From Chaetoderma sp. LZ-2023a (lineage: Eukaryota > Mollusca > Caudofoveata > Chaetodermatida > Chaetodermatidae), in the NCBI GenBank assembly GCA_034401795.1, contig CM067372.1:19693722-19757721 (forward strand): a stretch of 64,000 nt of DNA. The letters run 5' to 3'. The notes beneath the pieces were generated by a model that ran no database searches, had not been told where the DNA came from, and saw nothing but the letters and a program-made list of their open reading frames with translations. Below are positions 12,609 to 24,600 of the stretch, piece by piece (the first letter of the stretch is position 1; the number at the start of each line of letters is the position of its first letter). The position numbers and the translations under genes were made by a program.

Positions 12609-15600
12609 CTGATGAGGAAAAAGAGGGTATATCATTATCATGATCACTAAAGACAGCTGGTCAGTAAATACATCTTGTGTGTAAATAATTTGTGGCATTA
12701 AATGATGGTGGTTCGTTAAGACAGGTGGGCTTATAATAACCCCCAATCTCAAAGAACCACCATCATATGCCAGAAGGGCAAGTGTCCCTAATACACAGGT
12801 TTGACTGAAGTACAAAGAATTGAATGAAGTGTGGCAACTTGGGATGGGAAATAAATAGTAATGTTTCAGTCTCACTATTCTGATGATATCAACCGTCCAC
12901 AGTTAAATTCATTTCAAAATATTCAATAAAGTATTTATGAAATTCTACTGATTATTACGATTTATTCATTCATATTGCATGGTGTGCTTGTGATCGGACT
13001 TGAGATCTCGGTGTTAGACTCGAATGAACATTAAATGTCTATCATGTTTAGTTCTTTAATGGTCAAGCCGGACAAACAGACCTTTGCAGTGGTCTTGAGG
13101 AATGTCCATTTGCATACAGGCCAAGAGAATACTATTCTTGAAAATTTATGACTGGAAGTCCTAGCTCGATAACCGAGCCAGTCATTGCAGTGGTAAATTT
13201 TCAAAAATAGTCTTCTCTTGGCCTGCAAATACATATTCAATAAGAACATTTTTAGATTTTCTTCATGAAATTTGACTCTTAAATGATTAAAGTGAGTGCT
13301 GTGATCATACCTCATCCTCCTGTATAACATCTTCAAACTCCTGGTACAGTGGCACTATCAGCTTACCTGATCTGAAACAGTCACAAAATATGCTCAGAAT
13401 TGCAATCTGTTACACAATGGACCTTTCCAGTTTTAGCTATGCCATGACCATCAAAAGCTAAGCTCCACACACCCTTCGCACGCATTGGGATCACTCGATC
13501 CCTGAACTCCCTGACTATTAATCTCCAGAAAACTATACAGGTAGATATTAAACATTTTTAAACTAATTTGTTTGGGCGCAAAATATTCGATAGAATGGTT
13601 ATTAAATAGTAAAGACATACAATTCGTAAAACGTGTCGGACTATTAAAACAGGCAAAATCGAGTTATTCATGCTGTAATTGATTATGGCATCACGTAGTT
13701 GATTATGACATCATATAATGGATGGATAAACTGGAAATGTCCATTGTAAAACATGGTTGACAGTTTATTAATTTTCTTATAAATCTATCAAGTACGCAGA
13801 CCAAAGTTACCCCTGTCTAGTGTCTATACCAGCATTAGCTCCGAGAATACAGCCGGGACACCAATTTCATTTCATGTTTCATAGAGCTGTGAAAAGTAGG
13901 CCATGGCTATTTAGGAATGAGTTTACACATTTTAGCCACATAAATTCCATGACTTTTTCATCAAAATTTGATGACTTTAGGTGACCAATGAATGTGAGGT
14001 TCTGTTTATCTGGTATTTCATGACCCAATGACTTTTCAGCAAACAATGACTTCTGGAATTTTGATTCTAACTTCCATGATTTTCAAGGCCACATGGGCCC
14101 CTGTTAATGCGACATACTTTTATATCAAAATGCATTCACACAAAGTTTGGCCATAACTAGAAACCATGAGATATGACAAGCTTAGCCATGCATCCATACA
14201 TTAAGCTGGGTTAAAAAACTCTTGACACTACATCTTGGAGAACATTCTTGTATGATATCCATTGAATAGAGAATAGGTCAGTGACCTACTGTTGATATTT
14301 ATTGAATAGTGAAGCGGTCAGTGACCTACTGTTGATATTCATTGAATAGTGAAGAGGTCACAGTGACTTACTGTTGATATTCATTGAATAGTGAAGAGGT
14401 CACAGTGACCTACTGTTGATATTTATTGAATAGTGAAGCGGTCAGTGACCTACGGTTGATATTTATTGAATAGTGAAGAGGTCACGGTGACCTACTGTTG
14501 ATATTCATTGAATAGTGAAGAGGTCACAGTGACCTACTGTTGATATTTATTGAATAGTGAAGAGGTCACAGTGACCTACTGTTGATATTTATTGAATAGT
14601 GAAGTCACAGTGACCTACTGTTGATATTCATTGAATAGTGAAGAGGTTACAGTGACCTACTGTTGATATTTATTGAATAGTGAAGAGGTCACGGTGACCT
14701 ACTGTTGATATTCATTGAATAGTGAAGAGGTCACAGTGACCTACTGTTGATATTTATTGAATAGTGAAGAGGTCACAGTGACCTACTGTTGATATTTATT
14801 GAATAGTGAAGTCACAGTGACCTACTGTTGATATTCATTGAATAGTGAAGAGGTCAAGGTGACCTACTGTTGATATTTATTGAACAGGGAAGAGGTCACA
14901 ATGACCTACTGTTGATACTACGTCACACATTTAGTATGTGATACATCCATATACCAAGTGTCATGACAATAGGTCAAACAGATGTGGAGGGTTAAATAGT
15001 TCATATTTATATTTGTCAACCTATACAATTAGTCTCAATGAAAATACACACCCCCCTTATAACGTATAAAGCATCCATACACTATAAGCAAGTATATATA
15101 TATATATATATCCGCTGAATGTACAATTCCTAATTTAGATGACTAATTCAGGTTTCAGTCTTAAAATGCTTTTAACAAGACTAAACAGTGGGAGGAGGAA
15201 CTTAAGTTAGAAAAGTTAGAAATAGTAATGGCTAGAAATGGTAATGGCTAGAAATAGTTCCCTCCTCTCGGAGACCAAAACATGGTCTATTTATTCTCTA
15301 CACATAATAAGATGCTGCATAATGTTACTCTAGAACTAGAATGGCTAAGAAATGGACAAGTTGTAATAAATGTACTCCAATTGTAAAAGTGATGTTTGTA
15401 AATTTCAGGATCCTGACCGCAGGGATGGGGGTCAATTTCATTTTATCAATTCCAATTCCACCTCAATTCATTTTATCAATTCCAATTCCACCTCAATTCA
15501 TTTTATCAATTCCAATTCCACCCCCACAAGTTCAATTCCAATTCCAATTCTATTTTATCAATTCCAAGTCCAATTCCATACCAATATTTACTTGAGATCA

Positions 15601-18600
15601 ACATTGTTATATTTTAACCCTTTAATGCCCAAGATTGGCCAAGAAAAACTAGATTTATCATTAGCAAATGTTCATTTGCAGGATAAGAGAATGGTATTTT
15701 TTAAAATTGTAACAATGCAATGACTGGCTCAGTTATGGCCTGTCAATCCACGGGAAAATTTTCAAAAATAGTCTCTTAGCATACATATGATCCTTCCTCA
15801 AGACCAGTGCAGAAGGACTTTTTGGCTGGCTTCTCCGTTAATATTTAAAACAATTAGAATAAAAATTGTTGTTGCCAATAGGTAGTTATATTTTTCAGTC
15901 AAATTATTGTCCAAAAAGTCAACATTCAGCAGATCTTATTTTTAGTTCATTTGACTTATAGATTAATGCCGAGTTTTTTTCTGATGAATATGACTAAAGG
16001 TTAATTCCATGTGTAATTATTCTAGATACATGTAAACCTTGCTATATAAATGTTTGCATTAAAACGCATTAGAATACAATGTATATAGTACAGTACTGAG
16101 CGAGAGTACTGAGCACATGCATGTGGTTTGAATAACAATAATAATCCCGGTGTCTGTTTTAAAAGCGGATACATTTCACAGAGGGGGGTTGTTCAATGAT
16201 TCCTTTGTTATGTGGGAGGGTATAATTACAGGGCAATTATCTTGTAATGTACTGCTTTCTTCACCCATTTCATTCCATGCAGATGATAGTTATTATTTTA
16301 CTGAACATCTTGATGAATAAATTTAACACAATTTGGTTATCTTCGTTCTAGCTATTATATTTGAAATCAGTTTAACTAATTTGTATGATTTTACAGATGG
16401 CATGATTTCATAGAGATGATAACCTGTTTCCAGGGAATGCAGAATGAAATAAATTCAAGGTGAGTGGCTTTGATTGAATAAAGGAGGTACAAAGCTCACT
16501 CAGGATAAAAAGGTTAATTGGTCACTGGTCAGGGAGAATTGAGTTAATTCAATAATGTGCTAAGGTTCATAGCAATTATCAGATCTTTATTTTGTCAATT
16601 CCGAGAGCGAGATTATTTTTGAAAATTTACCACTGGAATTACTGGCTCAGTTATCCAGAGAGCCACTCTAAAAAAAATAGTCTTCTATTGGCCTGCCAAT
16701 GGACATTTCTCAAACTCATTGCAGGTGTTTTGGCCGGCATAGGTGTTAAAGGTTTAAGGGCTAACCTGCTCATCACTGAATTATCAGTATCTCAAATTCT
16801 AGTTTTCAAACCAAAGATATAACTAAGTTGTTAAAATTAATTTTAATAGAAACTGTTACAGCCATAGGAGATAAAAGTGTTCAGTAAAATTAATTTTAAA
16901 ATGTTCAATAAAGCATCTAATAACAGCTGGCATAATAAATATCATCAACCTGCATATACTATATATGATATAGAATGAAATGTGGTAAATGGTATCATAT
17001 AGATCATTTAGGATGAAATGCATTAAGGGCATATAAGGAGCAGTGTATAATTTACAGATATGACATGTATATTTTATAACCAACAATGTTCCGTAAATCT
17101 ATGACATATATGACTGGAATTGAATTGGAATTTATCAATTCCGGTCAACTCAAATTATCAATCCCAATTCCACTGTCTTAAAATTTATCAATTCCAATTC
17201 CGGAGTCCTCAGATTTATCAATTCCAATTCCGGAATTAATTCCAATCGGAATTGACCCAACCCTGCCTGACAGCCATCGATTTGTGCTTGCAACAACATT
17301 AATTATCATTGATCTAAATGGCGAGATGTCTGGAAGCTAAACCAACCTTCTGAGGAGATATGGATCAAATGGAAAGAATGAATCGAGTGGGTTGATGTTT
17401 GTAAGCCGTGAGCTGCCATATAAACCAGTGGCAGTTACTGTCAGTAATGAGCGCCGGTTACGCTGAATTATCGTGTCACAGAAAGCCAGCTGATGCATCC
17501 TGCGTGAATAACAACATAGAACTAGTGAAAATGGAGAAATTAATAAAACTTAAAACATCTTTATTTGAATAATCTTAAATTCATTAACTGTTTATCTAAC
17601 CACATTTTATTCACCATTGATGATTTCATGTTATGTCCTGGAAAATCTAATTGCTATCCCTAGCTCAACAACACATCCTTAGTTTCTAACAGTACAGGGC
17701 AATAGTCAGATAATGTGAAGTGCTCATATAATTTGACCTCGGAAGCATCGTTTTAGTAACCGCTGACATCGAGATTTACACATAAAACAACATCTTTCAC
17801 TTTCCATGAGAGCGTCTTGGATGTAGTTAAAAACAAACTCATTAGTGAATACAGCTTAATCCAACTCAGATAGCCAAGATTAACATGTGTCAGTCCTGAT
17901 AATCCCCAACAGACCCCCCTTTAGTGGGTTGATCTGTAGTTTTATTAACCGCTATAAACATACTTACCATTCAATCACAACTAGCTAAATCAACTACTCT
18001 GCATTTAGCCACCAGAATAAGATTTTTATACTTGCTTACATGCCTCAATATGCCAATACCACTTCATCACACCCTCAACCAGGCTACTGGTAGAATACAC
18101 TCCCAGCATATGGCCTACTAGAGACTGGCACCAGTTCACATTCACTCCTCTATGACAGCTGTCACTGCACATGGCCGCACATGCGCAAAGGAGCCCAAAT
18201 AGGAAATAGATTCACTTTTCCAAATATATGAAATACACAGTAATCAGGTTCTCAAATCATTCCCATGCGGGCTGGCTGAGACCGAGTCGAAGTGATTGAA
18301 TGCTAATTATGTTTATAGTGGTTAATAAAACTACAGACCAACCCACTAAATGGGGGGGGGGGTCTGTTGGGGGTCGTTATTACACCACAAACATCTATAC
18401 CTTTCAATCACTACTTGCTAAACCCGTAGAATTGGTCAGTGCCCCCACATAAAACCCTTGGTGGGTGGAGATTTGAGAATCATTAGACAACGATAAAAAT
18501 TAAACAATCATATCCAGATGTTAAATAAGTTTAACATAATTGTGTATCCATATCAATCACACAGTGATTATCAAACACGTAAAATAGCAAACTCAATGGA

Positions 18601-21600
18601 ATTAACAAAACATAAGAAATCCTCACCATTTCTAACAGACATACAGTCTAGCGAAAATGGTGGGATGTGCTCGATAAATGGTCTTTGGAATGTTTTTTTA
18701 AAATGGATTTAATTCTAAGGACGAGTCCTCTGGACTCCGAACCTTTAAGAAAATGAGATACAACTCGATTCAGATTGCCAACCTGCGACATACATGACGT
18801 CGCCCAGAGTCGGCGAAACGAATGAGAGAAGACATTCCATCCTCGTGAGGATTGACATGGCCCAATAAAATTCGCCAGGAGAGGCAATCGAATAGTCGAT
18901 TTTGATGGTCTCACAGATCCATCTGGCAACAGTGGCCTTAGAGACTGGTCTAGCTACCTCCTCCGCATACGGAACCCATAAGTGGGAAGGATCAGATCTT
19001 TTAAAATCTGTTCGACGTTTATAGACTTTTAAGGCCCTGACAGGACACCAGAACTTATCAGATGGTGAAAAAGACGATAAAGATTTAAGAATAATCGGCT
19101 TGGCTGGGTAACGGTTAGACTGGGTCTTTGATAAAAAATCCCCTCTGGGATATAAAACTAAGCTGTCCGCAGATTCTATAAATCTGTCTATTTCTGCAGA
19201 AAGAGCATGAATTTTGGATCTTCCCCTGGCTGAAGCGGAAGCAACAAGGAAAACAGCCGTAAGAGTCAAAAGTTTAAGACTGATAGATCCAATTGGATCA
19301 AAATGGTGACATGCCAATACTTGAAGAATTAAGGCCAAATTCCAGGAAGGCAAAAGCTTAACCACGAATATTGCCCAATCCTCTAATAAAACCATTGAGA
19401 AACTTCGTATCCTTGAAATCAGCATTCAAGAGACAAGGAAGAGAAGACAAGGAAAATCTATAGCCCTTAACGGTGTTAGCAGAAAACTGTAATGAATCGA
19501 AGATATTATAGAAAATCTAACACCTGGGAAATAGAAACCGAATTTGGCAAGAAACCATGGTTTGAACACCATTCTCCAACGATTTTAAGTCAACCCTTGT
19601 AAACTCATCGGGTCGACTCCCTCCTGGAAGAATCAAGTATTTCCTGAGATCTTGAAAAAAACTTGATCTCAGGGACCGGACACTCGATATTCTCAAGACG
19701 CACAGACTGCAGATTTCTGGATTTGGATGAAGACATGTGCCCCTTACTTGAGAGAGAACGTCTGGGGATACTGGAAGACGAGAGTCTACCAGAAAATCGA
19801 GGTTTACGAACCAGATCCTCTTCGGCCAAAATGGAGCTACAATGTATACCAGAATTTCGGAGATCTGGTCCCTGACCTTCTTCAGAACCAACGGAATCAG
19901 GATTGTCGGTGGGAACGTGTAGGCAAACATTCCTATCCAGGACTGAGACAGGGCATTCACCGTTAGAGCCTCACTGTCCAGAAAAGGAGACATGAAAGAG
20001 GAAACCTGGGTATTCAGACATGTCGCAAAGAGATCTACGTGTATATGACCCAGAAGCTGAAAAATCACTTTGGCAACAGACTTCGTTAACTGCCACTCGG
20101 TGTGAGCAAAACTTGCTGGGTCTTGACAACTGGTCCGCAAGAAAGATCAGTCTGCCTGGGACATGACTGGCCACTAGAAAATATTTGGTTCTTGCGGCAC
20201 CACAACAGAAGATTAAAAATTTCCATACAAAGAATGAACTGACTGCTTCCAGAGGGACATCAGGAACATTTGAAAGTGTCATCTCATCAGCGCCGCCCAG
20301 AGGCATTCACCACCAGAGCCTGACTGTCCATTCTCGATGCTGACCATCAAGCCTAGAACCATGAGCAAAAATCTTGTCCTGACTGAGAGGTTGTCAAGAT
20401 GTCCATGAGTTGAATGTAGAAACTATACTCGAGGAAAAATAGATGACCAATGATAAATTGTCTGAATTGATAGATGATGAAGAATTCCTACTGCAGGTGA
20501 AAACTATGCAGAGGGATTAAATCCTGGATCTAAATTTTCTTGTAAAAAATGTGTCCACAGACAGCTACATGACTCTAGCTATCAACTCTTCCTTTAGCAA
20601 GAAAGAAAATGGAGATGAATTTCTGAAATCTTTCAACATAATAAGTGAGGCCCAGGAATAGATGCCAGAACAAGGCCAATAACAATATCATAGCGCTAGA
20701 GCAAGAACTCCCACTCTATCAACAGAAGAAAGAATAAAATGAAATCTACATAACATGAATTGTTTCATGCTAAGCAAACTATAAAGGGGGATTGCCCCTA
20801 TAATACTAAAGTAATAAAGATCAGACTAAATTACAATAGCGCCAAAATATTGTATTCAGGATACAGCCTTGCATGATGCAGAATGTAAATCAACCATCAA
20901 AATGTGAGTAATCGAATGAACTGTAATATCAGCAACAACCCCCCAACCCCCACACACACACCGGCCTTGAAGGGAGAGAACTAAAAAGGAAAGGAAGAAG
21001 AACCGCTATGAGAACAACTAAAATTAAAGAGGAAAGAAAACATAAAATTAATGCAAGGAACCTACTAATCATACAAGAAAAAACAAGAAACTTAAAGCTA
21101 TTATAAGGATATTAAACGTTTACACAACAGAAAACCTGATCTCACACATCCACCCACCCCCACATGACAGAAAACCTGATCTCACACATCCGCCCCCACA
21201 TGACAGAAAACCTGATCTCACACATCCGCCCCCACATGACAGAAAACCTGATCTCACACATCCACCCCCACATGACAGAAAACCTGATCTCACACATCTG
21301 CCCCCACATGACAGAAAACCTGATCTCACACATCCGCCCCCACATGACAGAAAACCTGATCTCACACATCCGCCCCCACATGACAGAAAACCTGATCTCA
21401 CACATCCGCCCCCACATGACAGAAAACCTGATCTCACACATCCACCCCCACATGACAGAAAACCTGATCTCACACATCTGCCCCCACATGACAGAAAACC
21501 TGATCTCACACATCCGCCCCCACATGACAGAAAACCTGATCTCACACATCCGCCCCCACATGACAGAAAACCTGATCTCACACATCCACCCCCACATGAC

Positions 21601-24600
21601 AGAAAACCTGATCTCACACATCCACCCCCACATGACAGAAAACCTGATCTCACACACCCACCCCCACATGACAGAAAACCTGATCTCACACATCCACCCC
21701 ACATGACAGAAAACCTGATCTCACACATCCATCACCACATGACAGAAAACCTGATCTCACACATCTACCCCCCACATGACAGAAAACCTGATCTCACACA
21801 TCCACCCACATGACACAAATCAAGGGGAAGAAAAAACAACTGAAAACCATCTACTGAAAATGACAAGAAGGGACTGAATAATACAGAAAAGCCTATAGAA
21901 AAAATAAAGCTATGAAATAAACATTCATAAAGACAACTTCAAGGATCAGCACGAAAAACTCTGATCTAGGCGAAAAATCCCGGAAAACGACAAAAAGATA
22001 GAGATATCATGAAAGGAATTAAGGGGGAAAATTAAAAAAGGGAAAGGAATCCATCAAACTGACAGATAAGACGACGATCGACAGCTTAGCGGAAGGGACA
22101 ACAATTGTAAATTTACCAGCCGAGAAACCCAATGCCGAGATGTAAGGAAAGAACAAGCATTTAAGTAAAAGGATAAAACTAGAAGCAAGCCAAAAAAAAA
22201 GAGAAATAATAGCGAAAAGGGAAGACAAGAATTCCGCAGAATTAAATGTCTCGCCTGTCTCCTGTTTGTCACAGTGGCACTGACCTTTGACCTTGTGACC
22301 TCTGTGTTATCATGCCACTTCCTAACATTATAGGCTACCATATATTCAAGTTTAGTTCCATTAAGATTAACCATCCCTGAAATATAAATGATTTGCTGAA
22401 TGGAAAGACTTAAGGTTGAAAAAGCAGAGTTCAAATAGCAATATTAGAATGGCCTTGACCTGTGTCCTTGTGACCTCCATGTCACCATCCTGTATCCTCT
22501 TGGCATAAGCAACCATGTACCCAAGTTGTGTTCCATTTGGGTTAAGCAATCCCGAAATATAATATGATAAGATTTGCTAAACCTAAAAACTTAACATTGA
22601 AAAGTAACAAAGTTTTGTAGAAGTCAGAATGACTGTGACCTTCGACGTTGTGACTTCAATGTCAGCATACTGCTTCCTAACATTATAGGTAACAAGTTAT
22701 CCATGTTTAGTTCCAATAAAGTTAACCAATCCAAAAAGATAAGCCAAGAGGTTTTGCTAAACGCAAAAACTTAACAATAATAAAGCAGTTTTGTATCACA
22801 ATCACAGTGACCTTGACCATGTGACCTCAGTATCATCATAATGCGCTCTAACAGCATAAGCAACCTCATATCCAAGTTTAGTTGCAATAGGCTTAATCAA
22901 TCATGAAATATAAGCTGAGAGGTTTTGTCAAACGCAAAAACTTAATGTTGAAATAGTGCCTGCATCAGCGTGCTGCTTCGTTTCGATGTATATCTCCGTG
23001 TACCCAAGTTTGGTTCCAATTGGATCAGGCATTGCTGAGATATAAGACAATAACTTTTGTTTAACGCAAAAACTTAACGTAAAATATTAAGAAAGATTAT
23101 ACTGTGACCTTTGACCCCATAACCTTGACGTCATGACCGCTTTATCGGTGGGCTGGTTCCATTCAATGTATATCACCATGTACCAAAGTTTGGTTCCAAT
23201 TGGATCAGGCATTGCTGAGATATAAGGCAATAACTTTTGTTTAATGCAAAAACTTAACGTAAAATATTAACAAAGATTATACCGTGACCTTTGACCCCCA
23301 TGTCCTTGACCGCATAATGTCTGCATCAGCATGCTGCTTCCTTTTGATGTATATCACCATGTACCCAAGTTTGGTTCCAATTGGATCAGGCATTGCTGAG
23401 ATATAAGGCAATAACTTTTGTTTAAAGCAAAAACTTAACGTAAAATATTAACAAAGATTATACTGTAACCTCTGACCCCTGTAACCTTGACCTCATGGCC
23501 TTTTTATCGGCGGGCTACTTCCTTTTGATGTATATTACCATCCACCCAAGTTTGGTTCCAATCGGATCAGGCATTGCTGAAATATAAACTTAACTTAAAA
23601 GTTTACACCGTCGCCGTAAAAGTGATACCTATGTCTCGATCCTGCTTCGCAGGCGAGACAAAAAACGATGAAATGACAAAGAGACGACATGAAATCAGGG
23701 CGAAATGACTTGTCGTAAACATGACGACAGGGAAGAAAACTGACAGTCACTGAAAAGGTATAGAATCAGGAGAAAGGAGCGAGAGCAAAGGCTGAACGGC
23801 CCGAAGACAACTGGCCATCTTAAGGCAGATGAAAGAAAAAATTACGTCAATTATTATATGATGCTCAGAAACTTAGTCAGAAGGAGAAATAAATAAATAA
23901 ATAAAATAAACTAAACACGAAAGAAGAAAATATTAAAAAAACAAAGCATGGGAAACGCTAAGACTAACTGCAAATACAATTGCCTTATCAGCTGAGTTCT
24001 ATTTAAACCTACGGCACCCAGTGTTCTCAGGCAGTCACCCATCCAAGTACTGAACGGGCCAGACAGCGCTAAACTTCAGTGATCGGACGAGAACCGGTGT
24101 TGATATTCCACCACAAAACATCTATACCGTTCAATCACTACTTGCTATTTAGCACATAGTGATCGAATGCTAAGTAAGTTTATAGTGGTTAATAAAACTA
24201 CAGACTAATCCACAAGGGGGATTTGTTGGGGTTTTCACTGTGGTATGGCCGTAGGCTGACCATTCGAATGATAACGATAGGCGCATATGTAATAAGCTAA
24301 ACCAAAATCCCATACGGGAACCAGTCGGAAGTCTTCAATTACATTGAAATACTGTTACTGCTAAAGAATAAATGCTGAATGTCTGTATAAATTCCAGAGC
24401 CTTAAAGACTGGCAATGTCAATTGCAGACCCGGATCTCAGTAAACCAGAAGTACACTGAGAACTGGAAAGGAAGGAACTGAAGCTACCGAGCACCGACCG
24501 GAAGTGCTTGCCAGACTGGAAGCTACCGAGCTCCATGACGAAAATTTAACCTTGGCATATTAAGATGAAACGGTGACTTCCGTCTCCGACACCACAGCTT

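Noticed and set aside
13031-13336. 101-codon minus-strand frame across exon 14 region
   Set aside because: It reads through a family A MITE and only touches exon 14 in the wrong frame.
21120-21728. Three overlapping long open frames on both strands
   Set aside because: All arise from the 36-bp minisatellite; being open in three frames at once shows it is the repeat length, not selection.
24009-24107. A functional 5S rRNA gene
   Set aside because: The 5' 20 bases diverge, other changes occur along its length, and there is no immediate T-run terminator.
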